Shown: in pieces, positions 53,094 through 64,000 of the stretch
Layout: the number at the start of each line of letters is the position of its first letter
Numbering within the stretch: position 1 is the first letter of the stretch
Assembly (NCBI RefSeq): GCF_019097595.1
Contig: NC_080716.1
Coordinates: 13,788,901 to 13,852,900 of the forward strand
Reading direction: 5' to 3'
From: Hemibagrus wyckioides
Lineage: Eukaryota; Chordata; Actinopteri; Siluriformes; Bagridae
DNA length: 64,000 bases
Position numbers and translations under genes: made by a program
The notes under the pieces: model-generated
Seen by the model: the letters and a program-made list of their open reading frames with translations, nothing else
Databases searched by the model: none
Told to the model about the DNA's origin: nothing

Positions 53094-56000
53094 GTATGTA
53101 AACTCTTACTCAAGACTCTTTTTTCGTCTGAGAAGTTTTCTTGCTTTTTGGAAACACCACCTATGTGCTTTCGACGCAAGCGCGGAAGTAATTTTGCACA
53201 CAAAAAAACAACACAGGGAAATATTGCAGTTTGTCTGAGATGGCGCTTCACTTTCGACTTCCCGCATTCGCGTTCAGCGCCGGGTGAAGAAGCTTTATGG
53301 CGTGGCGTTGTTTTGGGTTGTGGTTCAAACATGAGGGGGGAAAAAAGTGTCTTAAGACTAGCATTAGCTAGCTCGATTAGGTGAGGCGGTCGTATTTTGC
53401 AGCACACCCGCTGTGCTCAGTGGGGTATGGGGTAGATGAAGCTGACTTTAAATGGATGCAACAGTTGGGCGCAGAGAGCGGACACTTTTTTTCCCTCTCT
53501 AGGCCCCATTACCAGTGCACTTCAGCACAAACGCTGCAGGTGGTTCAGGGTGTGTCGCAGGTATTACACACTGACTGGAGTCATGGAGCTCTTGAGAAAC
53601 ACATCCGCCTGAAAGGTAGAGCCAGGAAGTTTCCGAGCGGTTGATGATAACGCAGTCTGGGAGAGGTGACTAATGGCTAATTCTTTATCTGACGGACACT
53701 TTTTTTTATGTTTCGGGTATATTGATAACTTTCCAGCCTGCTTTAGAAGTCAACGCATGCGCAGAGGGGTAGTCGAGTGACGTCACAACCCAATTTGTGT
53801 ATTTATTGAATCATCTCGATCATTTGCATATTAACACATAAGACATAAGGCATTTTTAGAATAGAAAGTTATGTGGTGTTACTCGTTTAGTTTCTTTTAA
53901 TTGTCACTGCGTCACAAAAGCAGCTGTCCACATATTTACGGGTGGTCAAACCATTTATTTACTTATTGGTAAAATACAGATCAGTTTTTATCATGAGCAG
54001 TGACCAGAAAGAAGCAGTGATGAAACGTAGTTAAGGTGTTTTAGAAGGAGTAACTATCTTTCTGTGCAATTAAAACATTTAAAGAAGTGTGTTGGAGGCG
54101 TGAACAATAGTGATCCGTGATTGGTTGTTCAGAACAATGGTGGTCCATGATTGGTCACTTTGGAACTTAGGCTCTTACTAACACAATTTAAGTTGGTCCA
54201 AAGCTTATGACTAGCATCTGAGAGTTGTGTAACAAGTATATTACATTCGCTATGAAAATGTGTAACAAGCATATACCTTTGTCTCTCAGATAACGGCTGT
54301 TTTTCCCTGGCGAAAGAGTTTAAGGGTGGTTAACAATGCTTGGGTGGTTTCAAGGGAATTTACTCATTCAAAAAAAACAACAGGATTTTTAACATGTATG
54401 TGATGTAGATTACGTACAGTTTGTGTACTTTTGATTGGCATCAACACAGTCCTATATAGAAGATATTTTATCAATTTTAGCATGCTTGAACTTATTCTGT
54501 CTTCCAGACACTTTTTAGGGTCCCTAAACAGAGATGATCTAAGTCTATAGTACACTTAAGTGCTGCTGTCTAAAAGAAAGGTAGTGAAACATTTCTCCAC
54601 GTTTACGTTTATTGTATTTTCATTGTAAATCATCCGTGACCACCTCACGTTGTGATTATATTTTGGAGTGTGTACATAGATTTGCGAATATCAAACACCT
54701 AACTAAAGGAAGGATCAGAACTTCTCACTATATAAGACTTTGCAACATTCCACCTGTAGATCAATAGCTAAATGACATTTACTTTATCTGACCTTGTAGC
54801 TGCATTTCATGTGCCGTGTAGATCAGTGTTTAGTCTGCAAGCTTTAAGATCTCAACGTTTCGATGCATGTAGCATATAAATACATTCAGAGCTTGTGGTT
54901 TGCCAAAGCCACACTGCCTAAGCCCATGTCATGAAAAGTTGTGGGAGTCATAAAAGAATGGCACTTCATAGAGAGTTGGAGTCGGTGGTAAAAGAAGGGC
55001 ATGGGGCAGGAAGGCTGGGCCTCTTCAGTGAAAGAGAAACATGACACTGTCCTACTGTAGGTGTGTCCTTTCCACCTTCAGCTAGCTGGCCATTGTTTAG
55101 GTAGAGCTTGGAAAGGATACTGCCGGCTTTGGTGTGTGTTTCTGTTCTCTAGTGGATATTTCCATCTGTTCGAGTACACTTGAAGTTAGTGCTTAGACCA
55201 AGGCTCTAGCTCATACTTTTGCGATGTGTGTGTATGTTTATTTGGAATGAAAACTTGAAAAAACATTTAACATGTCTTGCTGTTTTAATGACGTATCCGT
55301 TTTTGTGACAAATTCACTAGTACAGAGATTCTTAACCCACCGTTCTCCCATTGAAATACTTGAAATAATATGGTAATGATATTTCTTGGGGCCATAGCAT
55401 GTCAGTATCTGAGCTTTTCAATGAGAGGTGGTTAGTTTTAGTTCCTTAATGTTATTTTTTGATTTTTGGTTTAAGCCCATTTAATTCAACTTATCAGTCA
55501 AACAACTATAAGAAATCTAAATAAAGAAGATTTACACCACCATGACAAAATTAATTGGGTAAAAAAAATCTCCCTGACTACACTTTACAAACCCAAACAC
55601 TGAGAAGCACAGCACTAGCCCATGGACACTTCTCTATAAGTAGATGATTCATTGGCGCTATTTATTTTTGAATGTTTCTAGAGTCAGCTGTGAGTTGGAT
55701 CACTAGGTTGTACACAGTTTTGCCTCCAGGTCAGCTTTCTAAGTGACCACCATGATGCAGCACGTACAGCTCGTGATGTTATAATCTGGCCTTTAGAGCA
55801 CATGATTTGAGCTTAATAGCAGAATGAACATGAGGCAGGATGCCCATTTCTACATCCAGACATTTTTAGATTTTTGATGGACACAATTTTGAGCTTAATG
55901 TTGACAGTTTTTAGCGTTCTTCACTTCCTTTCCCTGTTTTCTTCAGTTTGACTTTCATGCTCATCTATCAAGTCTTCAGATGTAAGGCTTCGTCTGGGAA

Positions 56001-56744
56001 AAATACGCAGAATTAACCCGGTTAGTCAGTGTAAAGGGCATGAGCAGCATGTTTAAGCCTCGGCATTCAAAGACAAGTTCTACATACAATAAGATGCAAG
56101 TAGAAATAAGCCTTTGTAGTCTAAATGTGTGTTCTAATATCAGGAAAGAAATTCTCAGTTAAATGATACCAGAGGTCTGTTAAAACTCTTAACGCGTGTA
56201 TATTTGTGAACTAATAACGCACGAACAAAACGCCACATTTCACAAGCTCTATTTTGGAGTGGTTCAAGGCCTAATTTGAATGTCCTCTCGTGTGTCAGGT
56301 GTTATTCTAATGCAGGCGTGGCCGTTTTAGGAGATTTCCAGTGAACCACCGCATTTGAAAGGCTAATGACTGGATTTGGAATCGGGTGGAGCTACGTTAC
56401 CTTGAAGTACTTTCACTCAGGTTAGGTTTAAACGGAACGATCCCAAGGCCTGTAATAAAAGGTGTCTCAGGTTTGGCTGTTAATGTGAGAAGATATTAAT
56501 TGACCTTGATGTTTGGGGTGTGTAAAATCCAGTGATAACCTCCCTGAGCTACTCACAGTTCAGTCATAGCAGGACTGTAAAAATGTATGACTCATTATCC
56601 TATAGTGCCAAGGAATGCTTTTTTAGACATCGTGAATGAAAGGAAGATATCCAGGCACAGTCAAGCAGAACTGTAAAGTCATGATTGTACATGAAAAGTT
56701 GTCAGGTGGTTGATTTGTGAGCATATGTATAAATTTAATGAAAT

Positions 56745-56801
56745 GTGTATGTATGTGTGTGTGTATGTATGTGTGTGTGTATGTATGTGTGTGTGTATGT
56801 G

Positions 56802-56896
<95 letters not shown>

Positions 56897-56920
56897 CATA
56901 TATACACACACACACACACG
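56745..56920. repeat. Compound (GTAT)/(GT)n(AT)n microsatellite
   Basis: Alternating gtatgtatgtgtgt blocks, then about 42 AT units (56808-56891), then a short CA run. All open frames over it are artefacts. Confidence 0.95.
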
Positions 56921-56931
56921 CGCTAAATATT

Positions 56932-57278
56932 CACTACCGCTCAAAAGTTTGTGATCGCTCGCATATTTTAGCTTGATTTCAGCTACGGAGGAAGACTCCA
57001 TCATCCAATCCATCTTGTGGGAGATGCTTCAGGAAGCATGGGGTGAAATCTCATCAGATTATCTTGAAAAATTGACAGCTAGAATGCCCAGGCTGTACTT
57101 GCTGTTTTTTTGATGAAGGCAAAGTTTGAAGAAAACATTCATCATTTCCATCAAAATCATTATTTCTAACTCTGACATATCATGTCCTGTTCTCTTTTTC
57201 TATTCAGACTAATTTCGTGTGCCTTTCCTTGGAAAACAATACAATTTTTGACTGATGCCAAACTTTTGAGTGGTAGTG
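56932..57278. mobile_element. Small Tc1-like MITE
   Basis: Left end cactaccgctcaaaagtttg and right end caaacttttgagtggtagtg are inverted repeats of 20 bases. The ends resemble a known type of fish Tc1 transposon. The 300-base interior has no coding frame. It is flanked on both sides by microsatellites. Confidence 0.8.
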
Positions 57279-59991
57279 TGTGTGTGTGTGTATATATAGA
57301 TAGATAGATATATAGATGACAGAAGACAATGCCAGACAAAAGAAATAATCTCAGTTCACGCATATTTTTTTGTATAGATCATGAAGCATGGCAGAGTTAT
57401 CAGCATGACATTTCTATTGTTACATCCTCTATATCCCAGAGCATGTAATCAGACTGACCTGTGTTCCTCTTTCAAATGTGGATGACTGTAAATGTGACGC
57501 AGAGTACCACAGAGTATATCACATGTTAATCATTGTCTCAATTCTGGCCTATGACACAGGTTTGCGAATAAGCCGTCTAACAAGTGCTTCCGGCATTATT
57601 ATTGCTGTATGCTGTGAGTTTCATCATTCTTGGACCTTTCACATGAATGTGTCTGTGGGGGTGTGTGTTTTTTTCTTTAAATGAATCACAGCACTCCCTA
57701 AATCATTTTGGTTAAAACAATGGAGGTCAGTGTTCGCCTATGCCACAGGCTTCATCATTGTGTGTGCTCCATGATGTGTAGCAGTACACACACACAGTGT
57801 AGTATTTTGTCTATACAGTTTCACGTCAGCAGGTAAGTACAAATTAGCTGCAGTTAGTTTTAGACTTCTGCAAATTGCTGCGGGTTTTGCATCGGGTTTT
57901 GCATATTACAAAAAGTGCTGTAATTGTTTTATTAAAAGGGTTCTTGAGCACTTCTCCAGCTTCACATGCTTTGCTTGGACACTCAGATGTCGACCCATTT
58001 CCTCCACTGTAAAATTTTCCATAAGCTGGAACAGAAATATTGCTCCTAAATCCCAGAGTCAGCATAGAAACTACATATTAGTATGCAGAGGATGGTTTTC
58101 AGAAATGCTTGCACAAGTCAGTCTCACTACATCAGCAATCAGCAGACCAGCGTGTCACTCTTCCCTGGAACACTACAGACAGCAGCCATGTTTGTTTTAA
58201 GATGATTTTGCGTGGCAATTACGAGAGCCGTACCTGCCAATTTTTGAGCTGGAGGTGAGAGACACTGCAAGGAGTCTCCTGCAGTGTGATATTTTTCTCT
58301 GAATTCAGAACAAGACTTTGGTGGCTGAAATGGGTGGCGATGAGTAATTAGACATGTTATGAGTGCCATATTTTTGTGATTGCTAAAGATTAATTAGTGG
58401 CTGGAAAAAAAAACAAAAGCAAATATACGTCATGTACACTTAAGCTTTCACTGTACTTTTTTTTTTTATCTGGCACGATTCTAGATAATTCCAGCCATTT
58501 ATCTTAGTGAGTCAAGTTTAGTCATTCTGTACATATCGAGGTTTATACCCCAGCACTGTTGAATGATGATTTTGTTTGCTTAGAAGGTTTTGATTTAGTG
58601 CTGGCTTTATTTCAAATCTGTATTAAAGCATTCATTCGGATTCATCCTGACATTATTTTTTCTCTAACTTGAACTAACATGTTTAGTGATTTCAGCAACG
58701 GACCTAACTGTTGAACAGACTTGTTCTCTAATAAATAAAAAATGTGTTGGCACTAGTAAATTTCTGTGGTACAAGATGAATGAAAGAATTCAGGATATAC
58801 TAGGAAATGTTATTGGAATATAACTCAGTTTGGGTTGGTGTAAATCTACCTCAAATCACCAGATTTTTCAAAAGTGTTCCTGATGTGCCCAGGTTTGCTT
58901 CATGCTCTTTGGAAACAACGTCACTGTTCATTATAAGTAACAACGAGTGCTACAGAAAAGTTACAAATACGTTCCATAAGTTAGTAGTTTTGTGCTTTTA
59001 ATGCTAAATGCATGCATGATCTTAATGCGTGTGTGTATAATATGTTGAACTCCAATCAGAAAGTCTGCATTCTCTCAGAAATGCATCTATTAGCAAAAAA
59101 TAACTTCAGCAATAGATGTCATTGTATTTTAATTGTTATTATTTTTTTGTATTTTCAGCATGCCATAAAATGGTCCATATGTAACTGTGGGCCTTCTGTT
59201 TTAGAAGTTGCATCTACTAGAGAACAATACATGCAGGTTTCTTGCATCCACCATGAAAAGTTTATTTTGTGTAGCACTGTTTTTAACAGTAAAATCAGGT
59301 CTATACCCCCTTTTTAAAGTCTCTCAGAAACTAATGCATATACAGTCCTGCATATGATTTATTGGGAGTAGTGACATTATTTCCATAAAGTATGTAGTAA
59401 ATCTAAGATGGGCAGGTGATTTCTTATGGATTTCACTCGTCAGTAACGGTAGCTGGTGATGATTTTCCAGTAACAACACGCCCTGTTATGTCATTTTTCC
59501 TGTTCCAGCAAGATTGTATTTGTGGACTCCTTATTCCTGTTCCTGTTACCATTTCCTAAGGCTGTAATTAAATACTTGCAAAGGCAAACCTGCCTGCAAT
59601 TTCAGATAAGCTACAGATGAGTTGCTGTCAATTAACTATGGAGAAAGTGGAGCCCTATAGTGTTATCTAATCCAGTTGTGGGGTGGCCTTAAGCCTGTTG
59701 ACACCTCTTGTTGAATTTTTTTTTTTTTTTTAATTTATTTATCGTGGTTTCTCATCTGTGTGAAATGTCAGCTTGAAAGTCTGGTCTTTCATGCCAGATT
59801 GATTGCTAGCACTTGGTACCATATGAATATATAGCTTGATCATGTATTACCTTGATACACTTTCCTATGTAGGTTTTCAGCCAAGTGTATATTTGTGTGT
59901 GGCTTTACACTTCCTTTCCTCACTATCTTCATTGCCAGCACCACATTGTGATGACAGGTGGCTAGGGCATGTGCTACATCTCAAATCGTGA

Positions 59992-60012
59992 CTGCTGCTG
60001 CTGCTGCTGCTG
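59992..60012. repeat. (CTG)7 repeat
   Basis: Seven CTG units in non-coding sequence. Confidence 0.9.
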
Positions 60013-61355
60013 ATGTCTTAAGTGTTACATGGAGTGGACTGTGTTTTTACACGGCTAAGCGATCATTGAACGCTGAAAGATCACTTCAGCATACAATCAA
60101 ACTCATATGTACTAGATAAGCAGTAGTCCAGTGAATTAAGCGACTGGGGCAACCTTGTAAATGGGGTGTTTTTTGTTTAAATAAACATGTAAATGGGTTT
60201 TTCTTCAATAGCATGTTTAAAAGGCAAATGCTGACCGAAACTTAACTTACTTTTCTAAATTTCCTTAAAAATAGCGTACATTTTAGGCCAGCTTTGAAAG
60301 TGCAGCCCTAAAGTGTTTTCTCTGAAACAGTAGAAAATGGTTTCAGTTGATGGAAGAATTAAAAAATAGTGCTTTAAGAAGCATTCGTCCATTCCCCTGA
60401 ACTGACTACTGATAAGCAGTGACCTTGTGTTAACAGATCAAATGGAATCCATTATAATTGGACAGTCATCCAGTGCCATGGAGTTTCTGAAGTCTTTTGT
60501 ACACTTTTCTGGCCATTAGCTTCAGAACTGTGGTTGAAATCTGATCAGTGCTTCATTGTACACACCCTTCTGTGCACTGGTTTCCAGTGGGAAATCAAAC
60601 TCAATACCATGTTGAGCTGATCATCAAGATTTATAAGATGTAGTCATGGGACTGAAATGCACAATCCTGTGTTCAATTAAAAGTTTTGTTTGAAGCAAGC
60701 ATCTAAAGTTTGTTGACGTGAGTGGTCTGTAGTCTGCTGTCAGTATAATTGTCTCTTTCTCTGAAAGAGCTCTAATGCATGCTAATGCTGGGTGATTTTC
60801 ACGATTATTTCACACAGTTTCTAAATGGTTTAAATTAAGGTTATGTGTGTGTATGCATGTTTAAATGTTTTAAGGAAAACATCTATAAATGTTAAAAGTT
60901 TAACCTAATACTAAGGAAAAAATAATCTTCCTGTGTGACTCCCAAGCACTGCATGTTCAGATAAAAAAAAAAAAAACAATATAAACAGGTAGCACTTTGC
61001 CGACGCCTTGTAGCAAAAGGTCAAATATTCCCTTTGAGATGTGAAATTGGGACAGGTTTAATAGGTCAAACAAGTTTATGTAAAATATAATGATGCATTA
61101 CGTCATAATTCATCAGTTTGACGAATGGAAGTGGGAAACTGGTTTCGCTACATGTTGGTATTTTGCAGCTAACTCAGATGAGTGACGTAGATTTTCTTTC
61201 TCAAGCAGTGAAATATATAGTCAGTGTTTTAGATTTAACAAATATGTTAGATTAATCTAAAGGAAATATACAGAATATGCACAACTATATGTAGTTGACT
61301 CTATCGAGAAAGAAGGGTACAATAATATTGTAAAAATATTGCAAAAATATTAAGT

Positions 61356-61357
<2 letters not shown>

Positions 61358-61399
<42 letters not shown>
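61358..61399. repeat. (AT)n microsatellite
   Basis: About 20 AT units in the long non-coding tail. Confidence 0.95.
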
Positions 61400-61401
<2 letters not shown>

Positions 61402-64000
61402 AATGCCCTTTCTTTAAATGTACTTAAATTAAAAGAACTGTTTGCATTATTTGCTATTTATGGTACCGTTTTTTGATATTCAATTCATTCTAATAAACGT
61501 AATCAAATGATGCAATTTGTTTGTAATGGCTTTATGTAAAAAAAAAATGTAATTGAAAAGTGTTTCTTTAATCAATTTGTATTTATTTGTTTGTTTATTT
61601 ATTTGTTTATTTATTTGGCAAATGCATGCTAGACCTAATGCATAAATGACAGCTGCTGTATAAGTGTGTGTGTGTGTGATGGAGAAAAAGAGAGATTCAG
61701 GCATTGTCATTCCCCTCAGGCAAGGCGATCCTGAATGTGTCTGTATGGTGAGGCCTCACACAGTACGGACAGAGAGAATTGAGACAAGCGGTGTAGGGCA
61801 CAGGGCTACCAGCCGTTTCTCCACCCTCCCCCTGCCTCCACATAGCCGAGCGTCTGTCCGATACAAAGCCTTCTGCCTTTTGTTCCATATATGAGATCAG
61901 TTACTATGGAGGAGACCGTGGGGAGAGCTATCAGGTTGATTTGCTGTTCAACTGTTCTTGCTGTACTTTTGGTTAAGCAGTGAATACTCTGTGCAAAGGT
62001 TTATTGTTTCTTTTTTTTTTTTTGTAGCCGAGTGTAGATTAGTATGGGAAAGCTAGAGTTTGACAATTTAACGATGGGAGGAAGATCAGGCCCTGAAGCT
62101 TTTACTGCAATTCTTTTTCAAACCGAGGCTCGTTTTATTGCCAAGAAATGTGACCTCAGCTTTCCAGAGACAAAAGAGCTTGGCAGTCTGCTTGTATGCT
62201 TGTGTGAGAAAGGAAGGCTCACTGCGGGGGGAAAAAAAAAGAAATGGAGAATGGAAGAACAACCTAGACTTGAAAACCTTGAATTACCCACCTGCCCTTA
62301 GTCTAAAACATAAGATGGTAACCGATTGGCTTGTTTAGTGTAGCCAATTATTTGTTTAAACTTTGTACCAGATGATTGTTTTTAGAACTGATTTGGACAT
62401 TTTATGTAACCTGTTTTGATTGTGTACCATTGACCCTAAACACATTTGTGAAAGTATTTGCTTCTCTCAGAGTATGCAGAATTCAGCACATGCTCTGTGC
62501 ATAGAGTTTTATGTATATAGTTCTGTATATAGTGTGAACGTTTTATATATAGGGCAGGGCAAAGCCAAAACATTTCTGGTTGACAGGTTCCCACGTTGAC
62601 CTTCAAAACATCAGTGTTTTCACACATGTACCTTTTGCTTTCATGCTATGAAATGACTAAAGGACAGCCGTCTTGCAGAGTTAAAATTGGTTATGACCAC
62701 ATTTGTATATTTGCAGTAATGCTTTAAAATGTGTGACGCAGACTGTCTTGTATGGATACAAAAAGGCTCTATAGCAGCAAGCATGAGCTCTTGAACAGAC
62801 AGACCTCCTGCTCTTTGATGCTCCACTAAATAAAGCGTATTGTGTCACCCGATCTGCTGCTACCTGCAGACCTGAGCCAAACCAGTTCTGAAATAAGGAA
62901 GGCCTGTTTCTCAAGACTGTCACGTGGCATTGAATTACGCAACTGTTTGTTGATGGGGGGCGGGGATGATCACATCTACCTGGCATCATTAGAAAGGGTT
63001 CTACAGTACTGATGCATTTTTCTTTAATGTTCATTTCAATGAGTGCATTAATGATAGATGTTGAGATTTTTCTAGACATGTTCACACTGGTTACTTTCAG
63101 GTGTGTTCAGAGCAAAGAATAGCCTAAACAACACAGTTCAAATATTATACTGCGTAGATCTGCAAAATGTCACTCCTGTTGTCTCGCATCAGAACAGATG
63201 ATGTTTAACAGGTCAAACAGGGTGATTGCTAGCCACACTCTGCTCTCTGAGTCAGCAGTTTGACCACAGCTGCTTTATCAAACCTCAAGCTTGACTTTAG
63301 AGCTGCCTCACATTCACAGAGACCGATTAAATGGAGGACTAAAGGTTTATTTGGGTTTCTATAAACGCTCTGCCTAGTTTAACTTGTTTCTGGCAACCAG
63401 TCAGTGTTATTTCTCCTGGATGCTCAGACTTGCACAGATACCAGCCTGTGTATGCCTTAATGAGTGTGCAATTTAGTCATAGTGCCAGTTGCTATGACAG
63501 CAGAAGTGTTTACCTGTGTGTGCGTGTGTGTGAGCGTGTGTGTGTGAGATGACGGGACTTTGCCTCCTGTTGCACATTCAGTGCAATTCAAACATTTGCA
63601 CATAGACATGTGTGTTTGCTGCTGAAAACGTTGTTGAATTTTGTTTATGTCCTGGTATTACTAGAGTTTATAAATCAAGTGACCGCTCAGCTATAACTCT
63701 TTAAGGTAGAGGTGTGCAAAGGCATCCAAAGGAATTCTGAGCCCACCCAATCCTGCTCCCACTTCCCCAGAATATTTTTGGTAATTCTTGCCTGCAATAT
63801 TTTCCAAAAATAAACTACACTGACCATGATGCAGCGCTTGCTGAGGATGAATGAATAAATTCCTGGAAGTGTAACGGAGTATCTGATATGGAAAATACAA
63901 AGATGGGAATATTGATTCTGAAAAAAGAAATGTGTTTCTCTCTACAAAATGAGGAAAAAGTGTGCGATTTGAGAGCGATCACTTACTTGGGTTACTGAGG

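Larger units (their letters stand above)
53094..64000. other. Long non-coding stretch, probably intron 1 of DENND4C
   Basis: About 11 kb with no exon that I could support. The CpG-rich zone continues to about 53780 and has an open frame (53381-53644) with no recognised domain. A region at 61660-62340 has a pyrimidine tract and acceptor (tttttgtag near 62028) before a short open frame, but no convincing donor. The rest is AT-rich with microsatellites and one small transposon. Confidence 0.5.

Noticed and set aside
53381..53644. First coding exon of DENND4C (open frame of 87 residues)
   Set aside because: It lacks a recognisable start of DENND4C and any domain; the frame is probably chance in CpG-rich sequence.
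56623..57013. Several open frames of 60-98 residues on both strands
   Set aside because: They are translations of the (GT)n/(AT)n microsatellite (YIYIYI and CVCVCV runs) and have no independent support. The same holds for frames over 35660-35900, 42903-43088 and 52440-52628.

Overview
The window comes from a vertebrate nuclear genome, almost certainly a ray-finned fish and perhaps an ostariophysan such as a catfish. The reasons are split genes with GT-AG introns, an AT-rich background with long (AT)n and (CA)n tracts, many Tc1/mariner-like remnants and foldback elements of teleost type, and an NLR receptor of the kind expanded in fishes. No prokaryotic, phage or CRISPR feature is present.

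All genes lie on the + strand. (1) 1263-17966: the 3' part of ADAMTSL1, an extracellular-matrix glycoprotein; 14 exons join in one open frame of 1017 codons plus stop, with thrombospondin type 1 repeats, two Ig-like domains and a C-terminal PLAC domain. (2) 19774-24106: a six-exon CARD-NACHT-LRR innate immune receptor of 863 residues. (3) 25241-31754: LARP7, 12 coding exons, 581 residues, the 7SK snRNP protein with La, RRM and xRRM modules; a dead Tc1 transposon sits in its intron 11. (4) 31755-39600: a gene-poor stretch full of transposon and LINE debris. (5) 39940-42839: PLIN2 (perilipin 2), seven coding exons, 426 residues, with a TATA box and a TCTCGCGAGA palindrome upstream. (6) 44303-50975: HAUS6, the augmin subunit, 16 exons, 806 residues. 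(7) 52790-53093: a CpG-rich untranslated first exon and promoter, probably of DENND4C, followed by about 11 kb of apparent first intron up to the window end.

The best-supported surprise is a pair of H/ACA scaRNA genes in HAUS6 introns 13 and 14. Both have two hairpins, an H box (AGATAA), an ACA box three bases from the 3' end, a CAB box (TGAG), and guide pockets that match U2 snRNA at U34 and U44. They are SCARNA8 (U92), tandemly duplicated with exon 14 between them. The intron hosting the second copy uses a non-canonical GC donor.

ADAMTSL1, PLIN2, HAUS6 and DENND4C are neighbours on human 9p22, so most of the window is an old syntenic block; LARP7 (human 4q) and the NLR are foreign to that block. 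The genes share no single pathway. LARP7 and the scaRNAs both concern small nuclear RNPs, but nothing in the sequence shows that this proximity is functional.
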